A stretch of DNA of 64,000 bases from Talpa occidentalis (taxonomy: Eukaryota; Chordata; Mammalia; Eulipotyphla; Talpidae). Location: NCBI RefSeq assembly GCF_014898055.3, contig NW_023604861.1:78380292-78444291 (forward strand). The letters are read 5' to 3'. A program made the position numbers and the translations under genes. Under the pieces are notes generated by a model that saw only the letters and a list, made by a program, of their open reading frames with translations, was not told the origin of the DNA and did no database searches. Each line of letters begins with the position of its first letter. Position 1 is the stretch's first letter. Positions 1-11,259 of this stretch are shown here, piece by piece.

Positions 1-1724
1 CAGCCCCCAATCCAGCTTTCTCATGAGTGACTCTAGGTAATCATAGCTCTGCTCTCCCAAATAAACCTTGGAGCCGGGTAGTTGATTTGTGAGATCCTGT
101 TGGTTGATATCACAGTCTCCACTTTATTGGGGTGCTCAGCTCTGTGAGCAGTGATGGAGAAGTGGTAAACACATCTTGCCTGAGTATCTGCCTGGGGTGT
201 CAAGAGTGATGCTCAGAGGTGGTATCAGGTGACCATGCATCTACCACTAGTGCTACCTGCCTTTCTGTGGCTTTCCTGGCACAGAGCAGCACACTGACTC
301 CATTCATTCATTTACTCACTCAGGGAGAGGCACTGGGGATTTGGATCCAGAAACCTGAGATCTATGTCTGGCCTTTCCACTATCTTGCAGGTGACATTGG
401 AGAAGGTGCTGAACCTCTTTGAACTTTATTTGTAAAAATGAAGACAAGAAAACCTATTTCATAATTTCAGTAAAAATTTCAATGATATAAAGTAGGATTT
501 CTCAGCTTTATTCAGACTTTGGGCTGAATAAGTCTTTGTTGTGGGTCTTGCCCTGTGTATTTCAGGGTTTTTTTTCTTTTTTTTTTTTAAGCAGCATTCT
601 CGTCCTCTACCCATTATGTGTCAGTTGTTCCTCTGTCCTTCTGTTATGACAACCAAAAATATGTCCAGACATTTCCAGATGTCCCTGAAGTGGAGAAGGG
701 GAGAAATTGTCCCTTGTTGAGAATCACTGGCCTAAAGAATGGAATGCTGATTGCAGGGTTCATGGCACTCAGTAAGTGGCTGGTCAGTGTGATTCCTACC
801 TTCCCCTAGATACTATGGGCCTTAGCAAAGATATGCACAACAGAGGTCCTTTCCAGACATTTTAGAATCAAAATGGAAAAAAATGGACAAAGTCAAGTGA
901 AAAGATACATAATGGTGCAAATTATGATTGGGATATTGGTGTCTTGAAACCATGGCATTGATTGCCATTGTGCTGATTGCCTCTTCCCTGGGTCAAAGGA
1001 GGAGGTAGAATTTAGAGCAACCCAGTGAGGAAAGAGATACTTCATGTTCTTCTGTGGTTATGACCTGGCTCTTCATGAACCTGGTTCTTCATGAGCACAG
1101 CTTGCCTCTTGTGTCCTAAGGGCCAGACTCAGCCAGTCATTCAATGGCCAGCGTAGACCTAATGACATCTAAGAAGATAGTCTACCATCATGAAGAAAAA
1201 GACCATATTCATGAGATAAAAATCTCCTGATAAAGGAGTTAAACATTAAGAAAATACTTATCTTAGGGACTTGCATGTTTTTGTGGGTTCTGTACCTGCA
1301 AGTTTGGCAATGAAGTTATTTTTATCTAAACATCACTGACTCTTCCCCTTTTCTTTATGTAACTACTAGGGAAAGAGAAGACTGATTTGCCTGTGGTGAT
1401 GGATATAGTTTTCCTGTACTATTTCCATGAATACCATAGTAGAACCAAAAAGTGAGGCAAAGGAAAATGGAGCTAGAATTACGGAATTTAGAGTTGGTAT
1501 GACTAGGGGTTCACCTCTCACTCCCTGGGAAGAGATGCTCTGTTCCAGGGCTCTTGGCCTAGTCACCTCATGCCTCTAATCTTTCTTTTCTGATCTGCCC
1601 CCAGCATTTCAAGGAAGAGCTTAGGCTTTTGAATACTTTTTGCTTTGGTTTTTTTAAATCACTGAAGCAAAACCCCATAAGTATCAAATAATTTCTTTAT
1701 GATTTCCAGATAAATGTTCTATTG
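1..1724. other. Non-coding single-copy stretch
   Basis: I see no gene here. Open frames are under 70 codons and lack splice context or family resemblance. There is a T-run near 568-589. Nothing else could be assigned to a repeat family with confidence. Confidence 0.5.
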
Positions 1725-1995
1725 TGTTTGATATTTTTTATTGTGGCTAAAAGAACAGAATATAAAATTTGCCACATTAACCATTTTATATGTGCATCCA
1801 GTGGCACTGAGGACAGTCACACTGTTGCTGCATCACTACCATCTTCGGAATGTTTTTGTCATCCCCACTGACTGTACCTGTTGAACTCTAACCCCCTCCA
1901 GTCCCTAATAACTCATGTTTTACTTTCTGTCTTTATGGTTTTGACTATTCTGGGTACATCATATAAGTGCTATCAGACAATATTTGTCTTGTATT
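1725..1995 (+). mobile_element. Old L1 3'-UTR fragment (L1M-like)
   Basis: The phrases 'aaaatttgccacattaacca', 'agtggcactgaggacagtca' and, near the end, 'tggttttgactattctgggt' followed by a catataagtg motif match in order the well-known 3'-untranslated region of old mammalian L1 (L1M) elements. Heavy divergence fits an old insertion. Two overlapping ORFs that begin in or just after this fragment (1881-2410) are chance frames. Recognition is from memory of the repeat; the exact subfamily is not determined. Confidence 0.55.
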
Positions 1996-3364
1996 TGATT
2001 TTAAATTCTTTAGTGTACCAGTTATATTTCACTTTCCCTTTAAACTCCATGGTTGTAAAAGAGGTTTCTAGTATTTTCCATCCACTCTTGATTATATTCT
2101 CTTCTTTGTTCTGCCTCTCTCTCTACCATGATCCTTTTTGTGGGGTGAGAGGGAAGCCAGAGATCAGCATAGGAGAGGGTTTGGTGTCTCCGATTGGGAA
2201 GGGGATAAACCTCCTATACTTTCCGGCTCTTCGCAAGGACAAGAGGCTGTGCTAACCTGCACTCCTTGGGATGAACTGATCCCCTTTCAGGTTTCCAGTA
2301 ACCACCATAGTCAAGTAAATCCCTTCCTGCTGGGGGAAAAAAAAAGAGTTGAAATGAATGATGAGTTTAGATGCTGCTTAGTGTTCTTAATTTCTTTTTT
2401 TTTTTTTTAAATTGTGGTTTTCTATCATTTCATACATGCTCTTGGAGATCTTTCTGTGGCGGAAGTGTCTTAAATCTTAAAAGCAAATAAATAGAGGATT
2501 GTCTTTTGAGTGCCTGGCAAGTTTATTTAGGTTTGAGAAGTCTAAGTAGTTCAAATTTTTAGTTTTCCTAGATCCTATAAATGCAAATGTCAAACAGCTG
2601 CCAAAGTCATCAAGATACCTAAGGAATTAACTGGTCAGATTTGTCACATTCAGGCAGCATTATCCCAGATCTAACTTGGTACATTCTGACAGGTTAATCT
2701 TCACTGTCAGACACTTGTTGGTAGTCATTTCCTTCCCCTGTGACCTTAATATCATCTCGCGGGGCAGGTTTTGCATGGGCTGCCCTCACTGATTCACAGG
2801 GGAGGAAGGTCCTTTCCTTGATGCTCAAGGAGCACCTTTTGCCCTGTGTCACGTGGCTTGTCCTGGCCCCAGACATGAGTGCTTGCAAGTCACAGGTGGT
2901 CATTCTGTGGGAACATTTGGCTGCATGCACAATGCTCTGTATATTGGAAATGGAGCACTTTGCCAGCTGGAAAAGCCAACAGGCATATTACTTCAATTCA
3001 GGCTGTGCTTGTTCCTTCATGGGCCATAAATGCTCCCAGCCCGCACGTCTCAGAGTGGAGCTAGAAGCTTCGCATTGCCCTCTGAGAGACCCACATGAGG
3101 GCTGACCAAGATGCAGCCCTTTTAGTTGGCAACATCATGTCTTAAATATAAGGCCTTGAGACTCGTGTCAGTGGGTTTCCACTCTGGTTACACATTGGAA
3201 TCATGTAAAGAGCTTTATCTGCCACTTGGGAGATTCTATTCTAATTGGTCTGGGGTGGGGGAATTCAGGGCAGGTGATTCTCCTGTGCAGTCAGGTTTGA
3301 AAACCTTGAACATTTTTTCAGGGCACATCATGCCTGCCTGTTATCTGTAGTGGTGATTGTAATG
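1996..3364. other. Non-coding stretch, no gene seen
   Basis: ORFs of 121 codons (2740-3105, plus) and 78 codons (2694-2930, minus) overlap on opposite strands and resemble no family I know. They are most easily explained as chance frames in a locally GC-richer patch. A T-run lies at 2393-2409. Confidence 0.45.
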
Positions 3365-3615
3365 ATGACAGTGATAATGTTGATCAGAGCTAACGTTTAT
3401 TGAAACTTACTACGTGCCAGACCATGTTATGAGCACTTTTACACGCCTCAGATCAGATTACCTTTGTAGCAGCCCTATGAAGCAGACACTTTTATTGCCT
3501 TTATTTGGGAATGTGGAAGCTGAGACACGGGGGAGTTAAGTCACCACTTGAGATCACCCAGCTAGCTTGTAGTCAGCCTGGGAAGACTGCGTTCCGTAAC
3601 CACTGTACTGACCAA
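3365..3615 (-). repeat. MIR SINE, reverse orientation
   Basis: Read on the plus strand, the order is the reverse complement of MIR: 'tttattgaaacttactacgt' and 'gccag', then a tgagcac/ttttacacg segment, 'gcagccctatgaagcagaca', a degraded 'aagctgagacacgg' core, 'agttaagtcacc', 'cccagctagcttgtag' and 'aaccactgtactgac' near the tRNA-derived head. Almost the whole element is present, strongly diverged, as expected for an ancient MIR. Confidence 0.75.
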
Positions 3616-5217
3616 GGATGGTCAGGCTGTAGGCTGGGTGCCTCCCTCTGAAGACCCTCCAAAATGGAGGAGCCCCTGGTCTCTTCAGGTATATCTATTG
3701 TGCTATTGTCTCAGTGTAGAACTGGATGTGGGTACTGCAGGCCACAGAGGGTGGAAACATTGGGATGTAGGACATAGCCTCTGACAGAGGTCTAGAGCTC
3801 CGTAGGGGCCTGTCCTGTGTCTGTGTGGGCAGCCACTGCCAAATGGAAATACCTGCAGTGACTTCTGTACTTAAATAAAGTGCTGTTAAGAGGAAACATT
3901 AAGGAGTGATTGAAGGGGAGGACAATAATGCTGAGGTCTTTTCCTGACATTGCATTAACAGGAGAACATGGAAACATAGCCGGTTCTTTTTAACTCTTAC
4001 TTGGCTCTCCCCTGGTTGCTTGTATAGATGACAGTCTAGGCCTCACAAATCAGTTGTCTTTGGGGATCCCTGCATGTCTTAAGCTGTTTTGCAAGCCAGT
4101 GGACTGTCCAAAATGACGAGCATCTTTCTTATGGAAATGTGTGCTGTGTGGTTCTGACTGATATCCTGTCTCCTCCTGCTGTCTGTCTTGACTGTTTTCA
4201 TTTCTTGATGGTTTCTAAAGCTTTTTAGCTGTGGTCCAAGGCCACTTCCTCTTGTCCAGGCTATTGCATCTCCTCCAGGAAGCCTGCGTCATCCCAATCC
4301 ATCTCTTGATGCTCTGGGTCTGGTCTGACTAGCTCGTATCTTCCAAATCCCTCCTCAGAGCGCACTTTTCTTGTAAGGTCTATATGAAATATGATACTGC
4401 TCACTGCCATTTCCCTCCCAGCCTGAGCAGTGTCAGAAGGAACCAAAAACTCACTGAGATACAGTTAGTTCTTCACCGTCTTCCAGCTAATTGTCATTTC
4501 CTTTGAGTGAAGGGTTTTCACTGCTAATTTATGCAGTCACTTGTTTATATGGGGTCTGAACTTGGGTGGGGAAAATGTCTGCCTCTGTATATTGCCTCAG
4601 GAACTCTGCCACTGCTTGCTCAACACTAATTAGTGTGAAGCCAGTGATCTTTAAGTTGGGCATCTTTCTATTCATGGTATAGAAATAGATGTTAAGGTCT
4701 TAATAAAATGAGCATTCTCTTATAGTCAAACTCTTCATCTTGTGCCTTGTGGATTTTTCCAAGTCATTCTCTTCTATCAATTTCATTTATCAAACTGCTT
4801 GGTGCTCATAAGGCAGATGATTGGGAGAATTGCAGCCCAGATTAATCAAATCAGCTGTTTGGCAACTATTTCTATGAAAGGCTATGTCAGGCTAGAAGTT
4901 CAGCTTTCGGCACACTTGGGTTTTGAGGTCAAATGGGGTTGTCATTTATCTATGCCAAACCCCTTGCCCTCTGCCCCCACCCAAGTGCTCTTTGCCCTCA
5001 CCCAGTAACCTAATTTGCGTTTGAAAAAGAACAGCAGTTGTAACAGCACCTTGAATTCCAGCCTTTACCAGCCCAAGGAGAAGATGGAGAAGACAGGCGG
5101 CCTCTGCTGGGACCCTGCCATGCACCGAAGCCCGCAGAGGGCCAGTGCCAGGATCTCCTCTCCTGCTGGAATGAGGGTATTTCTGAGGAAGTCAAAAGCA
5201 CGCATCTGGGTGAGAGA
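3616..5217. other. Non-coding stretch, no gene seen
   Basis: No coding exon is supported. Around 4250-4330 the text 'ctcctccaggaagcctgcgt' recalls an L2-type 3' segment, but the match is too short to call. From about 4700 the sequence becomes AT-rich and less repeat-like. Confidence 0.4.
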
Positions 5218-5440
5218 GGCAGGCAAGAAAAGGGTGAAAGGAAACAGGGCAGAAGAAAGGAAGCTTTCACAAAGGAAACTTGCTGATTCTGTCTGTGATC
5301 AATCACGCTTAACAAAGAGAGTCTTGACATAGGACCTTGTTCCTCCCAGAATATGGCCATTCTGCCATCGAAAGCCTATCAGAAGACACCGGCATTAATT
5401 TAAATGAATGTCCCTGTTCTTGTTGGCAACTTTTCCCAAC
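5218..5440 (+). repeat. Ancient duplicated module, copy A
   Basis: This segment is clearly related, same strand and same order, to 19980-20195. Shared blocks include 'gaaaggaaa', a cagaagaaagga block, 'ttcacaaag', 'tctgtgatca', a tcacgc/tcaccc-aacaaagaa block, 'ggc(a)attctg' and a later tcttgtt...ggca block. My rough impression is about 70 percent identity with small indels. I do not recognise a repeat family. It could be an old transposon whose two copies survive, or a duplicated regulatory element. Confidence 0.55.
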
Positions 5441-5589
5441 ACGGATGGAGTTGACAGACTGATGGCAGTGATTTGTTTTTTCTTATTCCAAATCTCCTCA
5501 CTAGGGTCCTGGGTGTTAGGAACCACCTTCATGAGAGGCTATGCATTTTCCAAGATGCCTTCCCAAAAATGTCAACCTCAACTATAAAG

Positions 5590-7640
5590 CTGAAAAAGAC
5601 ATTTCACATACATAAAATATGTAATTAAAATGATGAATTATTGTAAGATAGAATATTAGCCTTGTGACATTTTAATCTGAACGCGAGAGAGAGGGAGAAA
5701 GAGAGCGCAATCTGAAGCGCTCAATTAAATTTAGAATTTCCCCCTCCATTGTTATGAATAAATAGAAAAGATTCTGTAGCAGTCGGTGGAATTATTAATT
5801 GCAACTAGTGTAGAAGGTGCATGCACCATATCATGAAATGGAATATCATTGTTAGTGACTATATTTCTTGGTAATTAAGGCCCAGACTAATGATGCAAGT
5901 TTTCTCCAGCATGATTTTCATCTGATTATGAGGCTGCTTCATTAAGAGCACTCAGCCTAACGAGCTGTAGCTGTAATAAAGTAATTTTCTGTCTTGTGCT
6001 CTGATTGATAAAGAGTTTCTATAGCTAAAAGGAATTGAAAATATAATTATAATTAGAAATGGTTGAATAAAGTTATTACAGGATTGCTGAAGGGTAGTGC
6101 AATTGACACCATAATGTTTTTTTGGAAGTGAGCATCTTAAAATTAGACTTTATAAAGCAACAAAACTCCTTTGCTAATAACTGGGCCGAATGTTGCTGCT
6201 TCCATAAAATGAACATTTAGATTAAAGGAAAATGAGTCTTTCCCACATTGTTCTCGACAAGAAAAACATATGCAAGAAGAATGCCGTCGCCTTTCTTCCC
6301 AGCATTCCTCCCCCGTGAAGTAAAGCTTATGAACATACTTTTTACTCCATTTATAATAATTTTCCTTCTGCCATATGTTGGAAAAAGATCTTTTTGATTA
6401 AACTGATGTCTTTTTAAGCATACAGTATAATTTTGGAGTTTCTCCCTGCCAATGTGCAGAGTTATGCTGTCTTTTTTCATATATTTATATTTATGAAGCG
6501 GTGGGTTTCATATAATTTTTCAGATTGTGCAGAGGGCTTTTCCCCCCTGTCTTTGTCATGCAATGGTTGATATCAAAATATAACTGGGGAGGATACAAGA
6601 TTCCACCCCCCTCCCATGGGAAATGCTAATCAACTTTTTATCCTAGAAACCTTATTTCTTTTTATGATGTTCACATTTATAAACCATGAAAACTCTGTTA
6701 GAGCGGTCCTTGGTGTGTATGTCATTGGATATGTCTGCAGTATTGACATATAAATCTATGGCAGTGGTTTTATTTAGAATTAGCTGATATACTTTGTGCT
6801 CCAAATTAGTTTCACATATTTAATTTAGTCTCTTTTGTCCCATTTTAACTCCCTGCACTGCATGAAAAACATGCATATATTTTAAAGCTATATGGTTGTA
6901 TAAATCTTTTTTATGCAAACACACACAGATATTATGGGGTCTGGACTGAACTGAGGAGTGGATCTTCCTAGTCCCACACTTTTGACTGATTATTTCAAAG
7001 CTGCCATTTTACAATGATTATGACAATTGGGAAGACTTAGAATTTTTGAGAATTATTTCTAACATTATAGGGTAATAAAAGCATGTTATTGGAATACCAT
7101 TAGTAAGATTAGAGAGGAAAAAAAGCAGAATTTTATTGGTTGTTCATTGAAAATGTTAGCTGTGATTAGTTACATAATCCTACATTAACCTGTAAATTAA
7201 AATTCCTTGGTGCAATTTGATGGCTGATTTAATTTTGTCTTTCTTTGTTTGCCGCAGGCTAATTCCATTATGAATTCTTTATACAGCCTTTTCCCTCAAT
7301 GATTAGCAGCTTCTACTCAAGTTCTGATTACTATTGTACACTTAGCACTACATAAAGCCGGGGATTAATATTCCCCTGAAGAATTGTTGCTATGGATCTG
7401 CTCTATTCCTTCTAAGAGATGTTTCTGCAGCTTCAATTGTCCATAAATTATGATCTCTAGTGAATTATCAGTGGGAGTGAGCTGAGCTTAACAAGCTGAA
7501 GAGTGCACTCTAGTTCGGCGAGAAAAAAAGGCAAGGGAGAGAGGAGAAAAAGAGATTCTCAATTATTAATTGTGAGGTTGGATCATTCAGGAGAAGTGAT
7601 ATTTTTCCCCATCTCTATACTTGTAGACATGCACAAATCA
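5590..7640. promoter_or_regulatory. Candidate conserved non-coding enhancer block
   Basis: Two kilobases carry no recognisable repeat and a dense set of homeodomain-type words: 'gaattattaattgcaact', 'ttggtaattaaggcc', 'gcttcattaagagc', 'tataattataattaga', 'ctgatttaattttgt', 'ggattaatattcc' and 'ctcaattattaattgtg'. The mix of TAAT/ATTA cores and the absence of mobile elements resembles deeply conserved developmental enhancers in gene deserts. That is an inference: conservation cannot be seen from one sequence, and AT-rich DNA makes such words common by chance. Confidence 0.35.
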
Positions 7641-9239
7641 GAATGAGGCTGTGGGTTAAAACAGAAGCTTTTAAAATCTTTCAATGTTTAGTGATCACAA
7701 CATGCTGGAGGATCTAAATTATCTGTAACGGGGTGAGAAAATGCTCACTGTGCCACCCAGAAACATAATAGGGTTATGGGGTGTGTTTTATTTTGAGAAG
7801 TGGCATTGTCTTAATTTTCAAAATGTGATTTCCCCTCTGGCAGTTTAGGAATATGGATTTCGGTATTCTTGTTTTAAAGCATCATTGGGAATAACAGAAG
7901 ACTTAAATGAAATTGACTTAAGGATTTTTCCAGATGAGGAAGGATTTTCTCAAGATCTGATATTTCCCGATAAAGTTGATCTATGTATGACTTGGGAGGG
8001 GTCTCAGTTTTGCTTTGCGTGAGAAACTTGTAGGAGACCACCAAGCTTGCTGAATTGCTAGCTTATACCAATACATGTTCCTTTCCAAGAGAAATAAACA
8101 TTTGAATAATACATCATGTAAGAAAATTGTTTTTTCTTCTTTCTTGCCTTTGATTTAATTTTCTTCCTCCTTTTCCTTCTAATTTTCTCTCTTCCCTATC
8201 CTTTCTCTATTATTCTTCAACCTTCCTTTTAGGGTTTCTCTTTCCTTTTCTTATTCTTCCCCCAGCGACTCATGCCCAAAGGGCTAAAGTATTGAAAATA
8301 TGCTGGCATTTTAAAGTTGAAGTGAAAAGGTGAATTTTATTGCTATTGGGAAGCCAGCTAAGGGCAGAGTCCTGAGGGAAGTGAGATAAAATAATGGAGT
8401 CTGAGAAATGCACTTAATAGAACAGACACAGTGGAAAGAATCTTTTCCAGGAATGATCACTTCCTGGTTTTCCAACTGCAAAGCAACAAATCATATACCA
8501 ACTCAAGGCAATTCTGTTATTAGGGAAGTGGTACCTGTGTATCATTCTTAAGTTGGAGTCTCAGACTGTGCTGAGCAGTCCCTGGAAAGGAGAGGGTAGT
8601 GTTCATTTTACCAGAGTCTGATCTGTGGAGCAAGATTCACAGCAGTTAAGGAGCGTGCACACACATGCACATACGTGCACGGGCACACACAGATGTGTAC
8701 TCACATGCAAATTTCTGCACAACTCGTTTGAGGCTTAGTGTAGGACATGAATCTTAGTGAGGGCGACAGTGTAATTTATTGTCCAAACTGCTACACGGCT
8801 GAAAGTTAAAAGGACATTATTAATAACAAAGCCAGAAGGACAGGCTTGCAGGAGATGGTTCCAGGCAAATAGAACATGAGGTCACCTTTGTTGTAGGGAT
8901 GGATAGCAGTCAAGTACCAAATGGTAACGTTCCCACACAGAATCCTGCTCTGGCATGCTTGCCTTTCCTTTGCCACCAGACTTGTGAATCCCCCTTTCAT
9001 GGTGAGGAATTCGCTCCTAGGTCTTGCTAGGAGTCATTATCTCTCACTCTGTTTCCTTAGACAGCTTTGCACTAGGGCAAAGACACATGATCCTGATTTG
9101 CTGACCAGCCACAAGGGACACTGGCATGGGGGCTAGTGGTGCAAAGAAGCAAGGAAACCGGGCTGCTTCTAATTTCCAGGTGAGGATTTTGAATGCTCTT
9201 CTAGACACATAGCCTCCCAGTCTCTTTCTCTAGTCCTCT
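7641..9239. other. Non-coding stretch with pyrimidine tract and degenerate CA repeat
   Basis: About 8128-8267 is almost pure pyrimidine on the plus strand and ends in 'cccccag'. It resembles a splice acceptor but no exon follows. About 8655-8710 is a degraded alternating purine-pyrimidine repeat (gcacacacatgcacatacgt). No gene is supported. Confidence 0.45.
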
Positions 9240-9335
9240 TGCAGATTCTGTAAAAATTAGTACCACCAAGGGGTTGCTGTGAGAATTAAATGTGATACCA
9301 TATGGGACACAGAGCACACTGGTTGAAATTTACTC
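9240..9335 (+). repeat. MIR SINE 3' fragment
   Basis: The text 'gttgctgtgagaattaaatg' followed by tgataccata and a gcacac segment fits the second half of a forward MIR (the GTTGTTGTGAGGATTAAATGAG core). Only the 3' half is recognisable. Confidence 0.5.
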
Positions 9336-10469
9336 CTCCATTCCATGCACAGGTGCTTGGCCTTGAATCCCAGGCACAGGGGCTGGAAGTTGGAGCGCAG
9401 AAGAGGCTGCTGGTTGTCTTACCTTGTCTATCACCTGAAACCTCGCCCTGGCTCCCGTAAGCATGCTCACTTTACATGACTGTGGGGGTGGACAGGGTGC
9501 AGGGGGTAGCTGGACCACTGTCCTTAGAAGGTGTCTGCTCTCTGAGATCACATAACACTGTTTCTCAATAAGAAACAATGTCATTTTAAGTAGAAGAGTT
9601 CAATTTCATGGATTGTGTTCCTGGCTCTGCCTGCTAAATGCTAAATGCCAGCAGCACCCTCCTAGTAGCTGGGGCTACCAACACCTCCCTCTCCAGCCTT
9701 CCCTTGATACCCTGGAAAACAGTACAGTCCCAGATAAGATCCACTGACTTAATTGTGTTCTACCCATCACCTTCAGTACTCTCTCAGAGAAAAAGTTTGA
9801 ACAGCACATTTTTTACAATTTCATGACATTTTTAGTAACTTTGTGTCTTAGTGCTGTTTTAGTGCCCCTTAAAGTTGGCCCTTGTAGGACTTCCCCCACA
9901 CACCATCCTGCTGTTTTGTCCAGCTCTGCTTGCGATGCACTTGAAGTTGGGTACTAAAGAAAGTTCTTTGAAGACAGATTTCACCTGCTTGATTTCGCCA
10001 AATTCTAAGGAAACATAAAACTCCCAGTAGTTACTTTATTTTGGCTTGCAGTAGCATTTTCACTTATTAAAGGTGAGTGCTATTTTGGAGTACTGCTTCT
10101 TCCCAGAATCTTCTATGCCAAAGACTGGAGTTGAGCCCCGAGGCAGGAATCTGGTCCAGTGGAGACCCCTGGAGGCAATACCTGCTGTGTCAGGACAGTG
10201 ATGGCTACAGTAGGAGGCTTATTTTCTCTTAAATGACAGTGGGAGTCCTAACTTAAGGGCTGATTACCTACAGGGTTATCTATACCTGCAAGGTTAGGCA
10301 GTTGTTTTCCCAAGGCATGTGGCAAATAAATATTTGATGGTAGAATGATAGAATATTAGCAGTGAAAATAGCTGGTTTAGCTCCTTTTCTTTTTCTAAAT
10401 AAGGAAAGGAAGTCAGGAGTATTGAAGTGTCTCCTACCACATTGTCATCATCACAGCCTTGCACACAAA
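9336..10469. other. Non-coding stretch, no gene seen
   Basis: ORFs of 60-85 codons are present on both strands with no recognisable product. I found no repeat family, microsatellite or RNA gene that I can support. Confidence 0.4.
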
Positions 10470-10552
10470 CCATGTGCCTGAACCTAGTCTAACATTAGCC
10501 ATCTTAAACGTTAGCTCATTTGAGCCTCATGATAATTCTGTGAGGTAGTTAC

Positions 10553-10590
<38 letters not shown>

Positions 10591-10720
10591 CTATTTTGCA
10601 GATGAGAAAACTGGGGCCCAAGGAATAAGTAGTTTACCTATACAAATCACGTCCATGATAAAAGGCAAAGCCAGGATTCGAACTGTGGGCATTTCTCTCC
10701 AGAGTCTGGATGCTCCTCAG
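10470..10720 (-). repeat. MIR SINE, reverse orientation, with internal trinucleotide expansion
   Basis: Reverse MIR landmarks are visible in order: 'ttagctcatttgagcctcat' and gataattctgtgaggtag, then 'tttgcagatgagaaaactgg', and 'caaagccaggattcgaactg' from the tRNA-like B-box side. Between the tgaggtag block and the tttgcagatgag block an (ATC)n run has expanded (10552-10589), apparently from the short AT-rich spacer normally found there in MIR. Confidence 0.75.
10552..10589. repeat. (ATC)n microsatellite
   Basis: About twelve uninterrupted catcat-type triplets lie within the MIR copy. A perfect trinucleotide array of this length is likely length-variable. Confidence 0.85.
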
Positions 10721-11209
10721 CCTTCATTCTACATACCTCAGGAGAGGGAAGCAGCATTTCAACCTGCAGTGTCTGCAGTTAGGTGCAGTGAACTTCCCCT
10801 CCCTCCCTTCCTCTCTTTTCTTCTCCAGCAATAACCTATTTCTGTACAACGGAGGCTCCTCTCCACTGAGACTGCACCTCAATGCTTGCTGTCTTTGCCT
10901 CATTCAGAGCCTCACTTTGACATTTCCCTGCCTACAGCCTCTCAGTTTTTACTGCTGCCTTTCTTGCCAAATACAAATAATGACTGTTCTTTCACTGTTC
11001 CTTGTTTCTGGTGCAGCGGGACAGAAAGGGGAACACGACTCAGCATTTCTCAGAGCATGGCCGTGGCTAGTCTTGAAAAAAGGGAACCCTAGTAACACAA
11101 CCAGAGGTAGAGACGATTTCCTCGCTCCATTGATGTCCCTCTCCCAGGGAAGAGATTCTTAGTAGAGGAGCCAACTCTGGATTCAGAGGAAGCAGTGGCA
11201 GTTTAAATG

Positions 11210-11211
<2 letters not shown>

Positions 11212-11255
<44 letters not shown>
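11212..11255. repeat. (TG)22 microsatellite
   Basis: Twenty-two uninterrupted TG dinucleotides run to 'tgtatgtccgtg'. It creates the chance reading frame with repeated His-Thr on the minus strand. Confidence 0.95.

Positions 11256-11259
<4 letters not shown>

Noticed and set aside
8128..8267. Long polypyrimidine tract ending in CAG, like a splice acceptor
   Set aside because: The tract is far longer than needed, and no open, motif-bearing exon with a donor site follows.
10710..11162. 150-codon plus-strand ORF
   Set aside because: It begins at the edge of a MIR, has no motif, and an overlapping 68-codon frame exists. No exon evidence.
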